Shown: positions 1-7,532 of the stretch, in pieces
Layout: the number at the start of each line of letters is the position of its first letter
Position numbering within the stretch: the first letter of the stretch is position 1
NCBI GenBank assembly: GCA_964347035.1
Contig: CAYFXE010000045.1
Coordinates: forward strand, 1-22,037
DNA length: 22,037 nt
Reading direction: 5' to 3'
Origin: CAYFXE01 sp964347035
GTDB lineage: Bacteria > Acidobacteriota > Aminicenantia > Aminicenantales > Aminicenantaceae
The notes under the pieces: generated by a model
Seen by the model: only the letters and a program-made list of their open reading frames with translations
The model's database searches: none
Told to the model about the DNA's origin: nothing
Program-made: the position numbers and the translations under genes

Positions 1-519
1 ATTCCATTGGTCATTCTGCTTTGTTTTACTTTCGGCTGTCAGGACAAGGAAGCAATGGCAGAGCTAGAAGAGTTCAAGGTCCAGGCAGCGGCTGAGGAGC
101 AGAATAAGGCTCTAGTAAAAAGCATGTTTGAAGCATGGGCAAAAGGAGATTTCGAGGCTTTTAATGAAGCTGTTGCTCCTGAGTATCTTTGGTACACGCC
201 GTCAATAAGTAATGAACCAAAGTCCCGAGAAGAAACAATAGAATTTGGAAAGATGATGCTTATTGCTTTTCCTGATATTACTTTCAGTATTGAAGAGATG
301 ATAGCTAAAGGGGACAAAGTTATATCCAGGTTTATAATGAGAGCTACACATGAAGGAGAATTTCAGGGTATTCCAGCAACTGGGAATAAGGTTGAAGGTA
401 GCGGAATTATGATATCGCGTATTGAAAATGGAAAAGTTGTAGAGGACAGAGAAGATTTTGATAATCTGGGTCTGATGATGCAACTCGGCATGGAGCTAAA
501 GCCGAAGGAGAAAGAATAA
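1..519 (+). CDS. SnoaL-like / ester cyclase family lipoprotein (5' truncated)
   Basis: The reading frame is open from base 1, so the gene probably starts before the window; a TTG at 7-9 is the first possible start but has no visible ribosome site. The visible N-terminus is hydrophobic and ends in FTFGC, a lipobox-like site, which suggests a signal peptide and lipid anchoring on the outer face of a membrane. The rest is a compact SnoaL-like (NTF2-like fold) domain. Typical ester-cyclase landmarks are an AWAKGDFEAF helix, AFPDITFSIEEMIAKGDKV, and GEFQGIPATGNKVEGSGI, followed by IENGKVVEDREDFDNLG. The family covers polyketide cyclases and many small uncharacterised proteins that bind small molecules, so the substrate cannot be named. 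The C-terminus is a short charged tail. The gene has no obvious operon partner; the next 700 bases are largely non-coding. Confidence 0.85.
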   Translation: MPLVILLCFTFGCQDKEAMAELEEFKVQAAAEEQNKALVKSMFEAWAKGDFEAFNEAVAPEYLWYTPSISNEPKSREETIEFGKMMLIAFPDITFSIEEMIAKGDKVISRFIMRATHEGEFQGIPATGNKVEGSGIMISRIENGKVVEDREDFDNLGLMMQLGMELKPKEKE

Positions 520-872
520 CCAATTCATTGATCTAGGAAGCCGAATAGCCTGGTTTGAAAGGCACCGACAACCCTTTCTGCCCAATTAATCCATAAACAC
601 ACATAATCCCCGTGGAAATATAAACAATAAAATCTCAGCATATGCTGTTTGGTAGAAATTATGATTCATGTCAATGCTGAAAATTATATGCATTGCCAAG
701 TACATTTGATTTTAGTAAATTTATTACGACGCTTCCATTACCATTGTAATAGGGGAAAGGAATGGGAACAATTTCCAATATAAAGAAAAACCTCTTTTAT
801 AATTGCACTGGTAATTTAAATAGATGAGGCAGATTTATGCCTTAAAAAAGGAGGACATTACACCTGAACTAC

Positions 873-904
873 CTCAATCCGGGGATTAATAATACCCCAT
901 TGAG
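873..904. repeat. Intergenic stem-loop
   Basis: CTCAAT-CC-GGGG pairs with CCCC-ATTGAG around a 10-base loop (ATTAATAATA). This gives ten base pairs interrupted by a two-base bulge. It lies in the 710-base gap between the SnoaL-like gene and the NHL gene. No T-run follows on either strand, so it is not a standard intrinsic terminator. About 20 bases before it (848-854) is AAGGAGG, a strong Shine-Dalgarno-like sequence with no start codon at a usable distance. Apart from this hairpin and the small ORF at 1009-1161, I see nothing in 520-1228. Confidence 0.4.
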
Positions 905-1008
905 ATAAGCTCCCCCTGTCTATCCTTGCCCTTTTAAGTCATAATTTTGCGAAAATCCAACAGGTAATGCCATTATTGAATACTATTAGCGTATGTGGGG
1001 GATTTGAC

Positions 1009-1161
1009 CTACCCTCCTAATATCGATCCAGATATTATGTGAAAATTTTGCTGATCCGGACCTGCACCCATCTTTGGTCCATTGACGGGGCTGGGCAAAA
1101 TGTCAAGGAGTTCCAATCTAAAGGCATTTTCATATTCCCTCTTCGATTTATTTAAATTCAT
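1009..1161 (-). CDS. Possible 50-residue ORF or truncated gene
   Basis: A minus-strand frame runs from an ATG at 1161 to a TAG at 1009-1011 and encodes 50 residues. The start has only a weak AGG four bases upstream. The sequence looks protein-like rather than random, with a charged start (MNLNKSKREYENAF), then an LELLDILPSPVNGPKMG stretch and FHIISGSILGG before the stop. The spacing GxGPxxxxxxIxSGxxxG faintly resembles the N-terminal part of DUF3237 proteins, which are about 150 residues long. If that resemblance is real, this is the front end of a decayed gene, because none of the three frames after the stop gives a convincing continuation. It diverges from the NHL gene. Function unknown; it may be chance. 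Confidence 0.25.
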   Translation of the reverse strand: MNLNKSKREYENAFRLELLDILPSPVNGPKMGAGPDQQNFHIISGSILGG

Positions 1162-1228
1162 TCAACCTGCTATTTAATGCAACACTCATCGTCTTCTTTA
1201 AGTTACAATAAGAAAAGGAGGAACTTCG

Positions 1229-2443
1229 ATGAGTAAAGTCATGACCCGAGTAACTTACTCAGGCATCATTTTGACATTATTATTCACGGTTATCTGGGCC
1301 CAAAAAATCGAGAGCATCGATGGGGTTCGTGTTGTTCATAATGGGAAAACCGGACTATGGGGCAAGAATCCGAAGGTCTCGCTGGAATTCATCAGGACCA
1401 TCGGCGAAGTCGACTCTGAAGATGAGAACGTTATTTTTTATATGCCCTCTGACATTGCCTTTGACAGTCAAGGCAACATCTATGTCCTGGATTCAGGCAA
1501 CCACAGGATTCAGAAATTCGCTCCTGATGGTAAGTATTTGGCTTCGATCGGAAGTAAAGGACAAGGTCCTTCCGAGTTCCAGTATCCTATCTCCATCGAT
1601 ATAGACTCCAAGGGATTCATATGTGTCTCGGATCAGGGAAACCAGAGAGTTCAAATCTTAAATCCTGATGGTAAAAATCACAAAACCATAAAAATGATCG
1701 AAGAACCTGCCGGTTTTATTAGGCTCACTGCAACTGGCCAAATGCTAATGAGCAACCGAGGTCGTCTGGTCGGATTCGGACCAGGCAGGATGGAGCAGGA
1801 AGATAAATTGCCTAAGCTTCTCAAAGTGCTCACGTCTGAAGGAATAATTCAAAAAGAGTTTGGAGAGCCACGGGATTACAAGGATTTTCTGATAAACAGA
1901 ATGGGTAACGCAGTACGTTTTACTCTCGATAACGACAACAACATTTATATCTCATTCGATCACCAGAATCGCATCGAGAAGTATTCGCCTGGAGGAGAGA
2001 TTCTATGGAGGTCTGATCGGGAACTCAATTACAGTACCGAACCTAAGTCGAAAGGCAGCTTAAAAAGAAGTGGAGGAATGGTGTCTTTAGAACAGCCAGA
2101 GATGAATGGATGTTCCACCGGTATTGCTGTAGATGATAAGGGAAGAATATGGGTCGTCACTCTTAAAAGGCAGTTAAAGGAGGAAGAAGAAGTTCAGACC
2201 AGTGTTATGGTGTCGATGGATGCCAGTGGACAAAGATCTATGTCACAATCTGTCTCCGGGGCGACCGATATAACAAAGACGGATATGTATCAACTTGAGA
2301 TATATTCTCCAGATGGAGCCTTTTTCGGCTCACTCCCTCTGAAGCATTTCGTCGATGATATCCGGATCAAAAAGGATAGAATCTACCTGTTAGACAGGAT
2401 GCGGGGCATGCAGTTTTACGAGTACAAGATTGTCGAGAAGTAA
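1229..2443 (+). CDS. Secreted NHL-repeat / 6-bladed beta-propeller protein
   Basis: This 404-residue protein starts at an ATG preceded by AGGAGG at 1216-1221, with seven bases of spacing. Residues 1-24 form a signal peptide with a basic start, a hydrophobic stretch from about 9 to 23 and a likely cut after IWA. Residues about 72-150 contain two clear NHL-type blades: MPSDIAFDSQGNIYVLDSGN, with NHRIQKFAPDGKYLASIG, and then ISIDIDSKGFICVSDQGN, with QRVQILNPDG. Weaker blades follow: FTLDNDNNIYISFDHQNRIEKYSPGG near 235-260 and GIAVDDKGRIWVV near 300. Such proteins fold as six-bladed propellers and usually act as exported binding or scaffold proteins; no enzyme residues are evident. The gene stands alone and converges with the CDF gene. 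Confidence 0.88.
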   Translation: MSKVMTRVTYSGIILTLLFTVIWAQKIESIDGVRVVHNGKTGLWGKNPKVSLEFIRTIGEVDSEDENVIFYMPSDIAFDSQGNIYVLDSGNHRIQKFAPDGKYLASIGSKGQGPSEFQYPISIDIDSKGFICVSDQGNQRVQILNPDGKNHKTIKMIEEPAGFIRLTATGQMLMSNRGRLVGFGPGRMEQEDKLPKLLKVLTSEGIIQKEFGEPRDYKDFLINRMGNAVRFTLDNDNNIYISFDHQNRIEKYSPGGEILWRSDRELNYSTEPKSKGSLKRSGGMVSLEQPEMNGCSTGIAVDDKGRIWVVTLKRQLKEEEEVQTSVMVSMDASGQRSMSQSVSGATDITKTDMYQLEIYSPDGAFFGSLPLKHFVDDIRIKKDRIYLLDRMRGMQFYEYKIVEK

Positions 2444-2513
2444 GGTCATTTCATGTTTTAGACATCGTTCACATTTTTGTAATTCCTGGTTTAGAACATC
2501 CGTCGAGTCAACC

Positions 2514-3413
2514 CTACCTTTTTCTATTTTTGGGTATATCCGGTTCGATGTGGATTAACACGTTGACAGGCTTTGACAACTCACGTCTTATATTTTTTTC
2601 GATCCTCTCTGTAATCTCATGGCTTTTCTGAACAGAGAGCTGAGAATCAACCAGGATATGCAGATCGGCAAATAATTCCCCCCCGAGCTTCCTCGTTCTT
2701 AAGGCATGCCAACTGCTAATATCTTCCTCCTCAGCCAAAACTTTTTCCATCCTTTTGATTGATTCTTGGTCGGCTGAATGCTCAGTCAATTCCACTATAC
2801 CATTGAAGAAAATCCTTCCAGCCACAGCCATGATCATAAAGGCAATCACCACCGTGGCTGCCTGGTCCGCATAACCCCACCCGAGTAAGCTGGCCACTCC
2901 TCCGATCAAAACGGCCATTGAGGATAGAGAATCAGAGCGATGATGCCAGGCGTTAGCATAAAGGGCCGCACTTCCAGTTATTTGTGAGATCTTTCGCGTC
3001 CTGTAGAATAAGATCTCCTTCAAAACGACCGAAACAGCGGCAACAATCAACATCAGAATGCCGGGAAAATTCTGTCGGTGGTAGAAGATGGAGGCACCCG
3101 CTGAATACAGAAGCCCGAAGCTGACCACAACCAGGATCAGGGCGATCAGTTGAGAGGCCACTGTCTCAATTTTTCTGTGGCCATAAGGATGTGTTTCATC
3201 GGGAGGCCTATGGCTAAGACGCGTTCCCACCAAGACGATAAAATCTGTGGTCAAATCGGATATAGAATGAACGCTGTCAGCGATGAGTGCAGAGGACCGG
3301 ATAATTATTCCGGAAATGAGCTTGAGGATGATCAGAAAGCCATTGATTGCAACACCCAAGAGGGTTACAGACTGGATAGCTCTCTGTCTTTCCGCATCCA
3401 ATTGAATTTCCAT
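2514..3413 (-). CDS. Cation diffusion facilitator (CDF) family metal transporter
   Basis: This 299-residue inner-membrane protein belongs to the CDF family, which exports divalent metals such as Zn, Fe, Mn or Co in exchange for protons. The hallmark metal-site pairs are present: H49-xxx-D53 in DSVHSISDL (helix 2) and H157-xxx-D161 in WHHRSDSL (helix 5). So is the loop motif HPYGHRKIE near 75-83. Six hydrophobic helices fill residues 15-210. The last 90 residues form the usual cytoplasmic dimerisation domain, with an ALRTRKLGGELFADLHILVD strand pattern. The metal cannot be assigned from sequence. The start has only a weak purine-rich upstream sequence (GAAAGAA). guaA ends 86 bases upstream on the same strand, so co-transcription is possible. 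Confidence 0.92.
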   Translation of the reverse strand: MEIQLDAERQRAIQSVTLLGVAINGFLIILKLISGIIIRSSALIADSVHSISDLTTDFIVLVGTRLSHRPPDETHPYGHRKIETVASQLIALILVVVSFGLLYSAGASIFYHRQNFPGILMLIVAAVSVVLKEILFYRTRKISQITGSAALYANAWHHRSDSLSSMAVLIGGVASLLGWGYADQAATVVIAFMIMAVAGRIFFNGIVELTEHSADQESIKRMEKVLAEEEDISSWHALRTRKLGGELFADLHILVDSQLSVQKSHEITERIEKNIRRELSKPVNVLIHIEPDIPKNRKR

Positions 3414-3423
3414 TTCTTTCTAA

Positions 3424-3453
3424 ATTATCATTGAGTTTCTCTAACACAGACAA
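3424..3453 (-). promoter_or_regulatory. Possible sigma70-type promoter for the CDF gene
   Basis: On the minus strand a TTGTCT (3453-3448) and GATAAT (3429-3424) are separated by 18 bases. The -10 matches TATAAT at five of six bases. The predicted start of transcription would lie only a few bases before the ATG at 3413, giving an almost leaderless message. That fits the lack of a good Shine-Dalgarno but makes the call uncertain. Confidence 0.25.
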
Positions 3454-3499
3454 ACACACGACTTCTCTCTGATTCGCGTGATGAGCAAATAAGCATTAA

Positions 3500-4432
3500 C
3501 TAAATATATTCTATTGTGGCCGGGGGTTTCGGAGTAATTTCGTAGGCGACACGGGCAACTTCGGGAATCTCGGCCGTTATCCGCTTCGAGATATTCTTCA
3601 GGATTTTCCATGGGACTTCCGACGGCTCAGCCGTCATGGCATCTCTGCTCTCGACCGATCGGACGATGATGATATCACCGAATTTCCTTTTTCCCTCTTC
3701 CACCCCTGTTCCCTTATCACTCAGCAAGACTGCGAAAGCTTGGAAGGGTTTTTGGGATGAAATTTCATCCTCAACGATTTTAGTAGCTGTTCTGACAAGA
3801 GAAACTCGTTCAGGAGTGACTTCCCCGACAATCCTAGTGGCTAAACCTGGTCCTGGAAAAGGCATCCGTTGATGAATCCGTTCAGGAAGGCCGAGCTCCT
3901 TGGATACCTCTCTGACTTGATGCTTGAAGATTTCTTTGAGGGGCTCGATCACCCTGAAGCCATATCCTTTCTCCGGATCGATGCCGATTTGTTCCAGGAT
4001 ATTATGCTGAGTCTTCACCCCACCTTTGGTTTCGATTATATCGGCCGCGATCGTACCCTGGACCAAGTATCTGGCTTCGCTCTTCAAAACTTCCCGGCCG
4101 AAGACCGTGTAAAACGTGTTGCGGAAGGCTTTCCTCTTCTCTTCAGGATCGATCTTCCTCTTCAGTGCTTCAAAAAACTCTTCTTGGGCATTGATGATAT
4201 CGACCTTGATCCCCAAGTTCTCAAAAATGGCACTGACTTCTTCTCCTTCATTCTCGCGCATTAAACCATCATCGATAAAGATCACCTTCAATTGATCTCC
4301 TATGGCTCTATGGGCCAGGACTGTGCAGGTAGAACTATCGACTCCTCCTGACAAAGCAGATATGGCTTTCTCGGATCCGGCCGTGGTCTGAATCTCCTCA
4401 ATTTTTTTCTCGATGAAACTTTTGACATCCAT
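3500..4432 (-). CDS. guaA: GMP synthase ATP-pyrophosphatase subunit/domain, stand-alone
   Basis: This 310-residue protein matches the ATP-pyrophosphatase and dimerisation parts of GMP synthase, which adenylates XMP and aminates it to GMP in purine synthesis. Visible motifs are the PP-loop SGGVDSS (28-34), FIDDGLMRENEGEEV, QGTIAADIIET, the XMP-binding RMPFPGPGLATRIVGEVTPE, and a C-terminal KPPATIEYI that closely follows the family signature KPPATIEWE. The N-terminal glutamine amidotransferase domain found in most bacterial GuaA proteins (about 520 residues) is absent and no such gene is adjacent. The layout is therefore that of archaeal two-subunit enzymes, or the protein uses free ammonia. 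The usual HHN after the PP-loop domain is QHN here. GAGGAG precedes the ATG with nine bases of spacing. A related ATP-PPase of other specificity is less likely. Confidence 0.85.
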   Translation of the reverse strand: MDVKSFIEKKIEEIQTTAGSEKAISALSGGVDSSTCTVLAHRAIGDQLKVIFIDDGLMRENEGEEVSAIFENLGIKVDIINAQEEFFEALKRKIDPEEKRKAFRNTFYTVFGREVLKSEARYLVQGTIAADIIETKGGVKTQHNILEQIGIDPEKGYGFRVIEPLKEIFKHQVREVSKELGLPERIHQRMPFPGPGLATRIVGEVTPERVSLVRTATKIVEDEISSQKPFQAFAVLLSDKGTGVEEGKRKFGDIIIVRSVESRDAMTAEPSEVPWKILKNISKRITAEIPEVARVAYEITPKPPATIEYI

Positions 4433-4514
4433 CCTCTCTATCTCCTCACAGATTTGTTCCTGAAATCATACACTATTCCTCCATCAAAAACAAAGACGGG
4501 GACATTCCCAAGCG

Positions 4515-4530
4515 TCACCTTTTAAGGTGA
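4515..4530. repeat. Palindrome upstream of guaA
   Basis: TCACCTTTTAAGGTGA consists of two 7-base arms (TCACCTT/AAGGTGA) around two bases, 83-98 bases upstream of the guaA start. It could be an operator. It also directly adjoins a GGGGACATTCCC stretch (4498-4509) and may be part of a degenerate interspersed repeat. No T-run follows in the direction of guaA transcription, so it is not a terminator. Confidence 0.35.
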
Positions 4531-4624
4531 AAAAATAAAGCATGAAATCATCTTTCAAACCACCCATAAAGACGATTGACTGCCCAGAGGGGCTGTGCCA
4601 ATATTTGATTGAAAAATGAAACTA

Positions 4625-4702
4625 AAGGAGGGCCCATCCAAAGTGTCGTGTCAGCTTTGCGCGTAAGCTGGATGAATAGGGATTCCTCTCCCGGCCCTCC
4701 TT
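4625..4702 (-). other. Candidate structured RNA element / nested inverted repeat upstream of guaA
   Basis: Read on the minus strand, a perfect 10-bp stem AAGGAGGGCC/GGCCCTCCTT (4702-4693 with 4634-4625) closes a 58-base interior. Inside are a GGGA/TCCC hairpin (4692-4689 with 4682-4679) and a second arm, CATCC/GGATG (4674-4670 with 4639-4635). That second arm encloses CAGCTT/AAGCTG-type pairing with a 7-base loop (about 4670-4652). Together these make a compact three-way junction in otherwise AT-rich DNA, 190-270 bases before the guaA start and on its strand. I do not recognise a known riboswitch class. A small non-autonomous mobile element is the main alternative, although I see no target duplication. 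Confidence 0.45.
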
Positions 4703-4749
4703 ATCAGATCATATTCCCTTCGTTAAAGATTTTATAAAAAACATTTCTT

Positions 4750-4767
4750 TATACTGTATATAGTATA
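4750..4767. promoter_or_regulatory. Operator-like palindrome near predicted guaA transcription start
   Basis: TATACTGTATATAGTATA has 6-base perfect arms (TATACT/AGTATA). It lies just downstream of the proposed -10 box at 4779-4784, the usual place for a repressor site. The left half resembles half of an E. coli LexA box, but the matching ACAG half at the right distance is missing. The regulator is unknown. Confidence 0.3.
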
Positions 4768-4778
4768 TTTTTAAAATC

Positions 4779-4807
4779 TAAATACGACATATTGATATAT
4801 TTGTCAA
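4779..4807 (-). promoter_or_regulatory. Possible promoter for the guaA leader
   Basis: A consensus -35 TTGACA (4807-4802) is followed after 17 bases by TATTTA (4784-4779) on the minus strand. The -35 is perfect and the -10 is weak. Transcription from here would give a leader of about 340 bases that includes the structured element at 4625-4702. Confidence 0.4.
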
Positions 4808-4836
4808 GATTTTTGGGATTTGTTTGGAGGGCCGGC

Positions 4837-6351
4837 TTAGGCTGTAAATAAGTCTTTCGTCGAAAAATTGGGTTCACTCGTCAAGTTGACTCCCAAATTT
4901 TTTAAACCAGCTTCATCTCCGGGAGTGGGAATATGTGTAAGATGGACTTCGCATCCTTTGAGTTCATCCAACTTTCGGAGTGCTAATTGTACAGCCGGAT
5001 TTTGATGAGCGCTTATACTCAAAGCGATCAGAGTCTCTTCCAAATTCAAACTGATCGATTTTTTCCCAAAAACATTTTTCTTGATATTTGCCACCGACCC
5101 GATAATATGAGGTGGCAGGAGGTCTGTGTCCTCGGGAATTTCGGAAATCCTTTTGATGGCTTTCAAAACTAAGCTGGAGGCTGCATGCATGAGAGAAGAA
5201 TTGCACCCCGTAACAACAGTCCCATCCTTGAGTTCAATGGCTGCTCCGCAGAATATTCCTTTATGGCCTTTCTGTTTTTGCTGGGCTTCCTCGGCCGCTG
5301 CTCTTGCTGGTTCGACCACTCCCCTGCTTTCTGGGCGAATATTGAGCTCCTCCATCAGAAGCTCCACCCTTTGAACGGCATCCCTATCGACAAGACCCAT
5401 GACATATTCACAACTGTACCGAAAATACCGACGAATCACTTCCTGTTTGGCTGCCTCACGGACTGTTCCGTCCCTGACTATGCCGCAACTGGCTCGATTG
5501 ACTCCCATATCCGTGGGGGACTGGTATAGAGAGTGCGTTCTCGTCAGTTTTTCCAGGATTCGTTTCAAAACCGGGAATATCTCTACATCACGGTTATAAT
5601 TGACTGCTGTTTTCCCATAGGCTTCAAGATGGAAGGGATCAATGAGATTGAAATCACCGATATCCACTGTGGCTGCTTCATAGGCCACGTTCACCGGATG
5701 CTTTAAGGGTAAATCCCAAATCGGGAACGTCTCGAATTTGGCAAATCCAGATTTTATCCCATGTTCATGATCATGGTACATCTGGGACAGACAGGTCGCT
5801 AGTTTCCCGCTTCCGGGACCAGGTCCGGTGACGATGACTAATGGCTTCTCGGTCTCGATGTAATCGTTAGCTCCGTATCCTTTGTCGCTGACGATGAGTT
5901 CAATATCCATCGGATAGCCTTTAGTGTATTCGTGGGTGTAGACTTTTATGCCGCTGCGTTCTAGTCTATTCTTGAAGACCTGGGCAGCAGGTTGGTTGTC
6001 AAAACGGGTAATCACAATGCCTATGACATCCAATCCCCATCCTCTCAAATCATCGATGAGCTTAAGAGCATCCACATCATAGGTAATCCCAAAATCGGCC
6101 CGGACTTTTTTCCGCTCGATATCTCCAGCGTAGATACACAGCAAGATATCCGCCCTGTCCTTCAATTGCTGGAGGAGCCGTATCTTCACATTGGGATCAA
6201 AGCCAGGCAAAACTCTGGAGGCATGATAATCAAACAGGAGCTTCCCCCCAAATTCGAGATAGAGTTTATCCTCGAACATCTTAACCCGTTCGAGAATGGC
6301 CGTTGTCTGCTCTTTTAAATATTTTTCGTTGTCGAATCCTATGGTTCTCAT
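4837..6351 (-). CDS. DUF1846 domain-containing protein (UPF0371 family)
   Basis: This 504-residue protein is full length for DUF1846, whose members are about 495-505 residues. The match is continuous: GFDNEKYLKEQ at the start, LYLEFGGKLLFDYHASRVLPGF, CIYAGDIERKKVRADFGITYD, TRFDNQPAAQVFKNRLERSGIKVY, TKGYPMD, a glycine-rich loop GPGPGSGK (176-183), KFETFPIWDLPLKHPVN, and DPFHLEAYGKTAVNYNRD. The biochemical function of the family is unknown; structures suggest a nucleotide-binding-like N-terminal fold. It is soluble and cytoplasmic by composition. The start has only a weak GAAGAA in front. It lies 400 bases upstream of guaA on the same strand, and its 3' end abuts the inverted repeat shared with the guaA leader. 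Confidence 0.93.
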   Translation of the reverse strand: MRTIGFDNEKYLKEQTTAILERVKMFEDKLYLEFGGKLLFDYHASRVLPGFDPNVKIRLLQQLKDRADILLCIYAGDIERKKVRADFGITYDVDALKLIDDLRGWGLDVIGIVITRFDNQPAAQVFKNRLERSGIKVYTHEYTKGYPMDIELIVSDKGYGANDYIETEKPLVIVTGPGPGSGKLATCLSQMYHDHEHGIKSGFAKFETFPIWDLPLKHPVNVAYEAATVDIGDFNLIDPFHLEAYGKTAVNYNRDVEIFPVLKRILEKLTRTHSLYQSPTDMGVNRASCGIVRDGTVREAAKQEVIRRYFRYSCEYVMGLVDRDAVQRVELLMEELNIRPESRGVVEPARAAAEEAQQKQKGHKGIFCGAAIELKDGTVVTGCNSSLMHAASSLVLKAIKRISEIPEDTDLLPPHIIGSVANIKKNVFGKKSISLNLEETLIALSISAHQNPAVQLALRKLDELKGCEVHLTHIPTPGDEAGLKNLGVNLTSEPNFSTKDLFTA

Positions 6352-6560
6352 TTCTTCGTATTTGTTTTAATAATTCACAGCCTTAGAAATTTAACCCTAA
6401 GTTTATTTTAAGATTTCTGAGATATACGAAAACATTCACCTCTACTCTTTTCAGCGCCTCTGCCCGCCCCTGGTCATATTATAATTTTTACACAATATAA
6501 CCTCACAAGACTTTTTTTTCAAATAAAAAAAGAAGACAGGCACATTTTCAAGAAAACCTC

Positions 6561-7277
6561 TTAGATTAATATCTTTATTCCCACAAGCAGCAAAGCAACG
6601 GCCACAACTCTTCGGAATGAGTCCTGATCGATCTTCGTCAAGAGAATCTTACCTGTCCGGACTCCAAAATATGCGCTGATAATCAAAAACGGAATGAGAA
6701 CATAAAAAGAGGTGTCTTGAGCCATTTTAGTCACGATGTATGTCGGAACCCTAGTGAGATCTATGACTGTTGCTATCATGGCTGAAGTCGCAACATATAT
6801 TTCTTTTGGGAGATTGAAGGCCATTAAAAAAGCCCCTCTCACGGCTCCTCCTAAGCCGATGAGTCCGGCCAACAGCCCAGAAAAACTACCCCCTAAAACA
6901 GCCGTAATTTTAGATTCTTTCAAAGAAAACTTTGGTCTGAGAAAAGAGTAAGTTGCATAGCTTATTAAGAAAGCCGCCAAAATCTTGCTAATGACATCGA
7001 CAGGCAAAATAGAAATAAGAACAGCTCCTGTAAAAGCCAGGAGGATACTCGGAATACCGAACAATACAAATATCTGAAAATTGATCTGCTTCCAGAACAA
7101 CCTGATCTTAAACAGGTTGTTGAACAGGTGGAAAACAGCCACAATAAAGATCGCGGTTTTGATATCCATGAAAATAAATGCCACTGGAATCAGCAGGGCA
7201 GAACTCCCAAAACCAGCAATCGTCGCCGCCACAGCAGCAAAATAGGAGGCCAGCAGAAAAAGACCATATTCAAGCAT
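6561..7277 (-). CDS. TauE/SafE-family membrane permease
   Basis: This 238-residue, strongly hydrophobic protein has about seven to eight predicted membrane helices. It carries the two family repeats: GFGSSALLIPVAF near residues 22-34 and GLIGLGGAVRGAFLM near 136-150. TauE/SafE proteins export or import sulfite, sulfoacetate and related organosulfur anions; the substrate cannot be inferred here. The ATG at 7277 has no recognisable Shine-Dalgarno (an A-run lies directly upstream), but the protein begins at the normal place for the family. It is divergent from the PEBP gene with a 255-base gap. No sulfur-metabolism genes are nearby. Confidence 0.87.
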   Translation of the reverse strand: MLEYGLFLLASYFAAVAATIAGFGSSALLIPVAFIFMDIKTAIFIVAVFHLFNNLFKIRLFWKQINFQIFVLFGIPSILLAFTGAVLISILPVDVISKILAAFLISYATYSFLRPKFSLKESKITAVLGGSFSGLLAGLIGLGGAVRGAFLMAFNLPKEIYVATSAMIATVIDLTRVPTYIVTKMAQDTSFYVLIPFLIISAYFGVRTGKILLTKIDQDSFRRVVAVALLLVGIKILI

Positions 7278-7456
7278 TTTTTTTAAGGAATCTGATACCT
7301 TGAGAACTAATCAATGAGCCTTTTAATATGATCTATTTATTATAAAAAGAGGATGAGTAAATTTCAAAACTATCTTTGGATATATCCAAATTCACGTTAC
7401 GCGTCATTTGGCTTTTAGACGAAAATTCTTTACGTCAGCAAGAGAATCCTGTATTC

Positions 7457-7484
7457 TTGATTTAAAGCAATAAAGTGATAAAAA
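7457..7484 (+). promoter_or_regulatory. Possible promoter for the PEBP gene
   Basis: TTGATT (7457-7462) and TAAAAA (7479-7484) are 16 bases apart, about 50 bases upstream of the gene. A small hairpin with a TTCG loop (AAGGT-TTCG-ACCTT, 7498-7511) would lie in the leader just before the ribosome site. Confidence 0.3.
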
Positions 7485-7532
7485 GGCAGACACGCTTAAG
7501 GTTTCGACCTTGAAAAGAAAGGGAGGTCCGTA

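Larger units (their letters stand above)
4691..4835. repeat. Second inverted repeat sharing one arm with the guaA leader element
   Basis: CCGGCCCTCC (4691-4700) and GGAGGGCCGG (4826-4835) are perfect 10-base reverse complements. The first arm overlaps the outer stem of the 4625-4702 element, so the two pairings cannot form together. The distal arm begins almost directly after the stop codon of the DUF1846 gene. It would therefore be present only in RNA reading through from that gene. Confidence 0.45.

Noticed and set aside
762..827. 21-codon plus-strand ORF beginning at an ATG after GGGGAAAGGA
   Set aside because: Too short, with low-complexity content; no support beyond the start.
1204..1209. 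TACAAT -10 box for the NHL gene
   Set aside because: Transcription would begin at or within the AGGAGG ribosome site, and no good -35 lies at the right distance.
3869..4264. 131-residue plus-strand ORF inside guaA
   Set aside because: Antisense to a well-supported gene; it has no recognisable domain or independent start signal.
4751..4766. LexA (SOS) box
   Set aside because: Only the left half (TACTGTATATA) matches; the ACAG half is absent.
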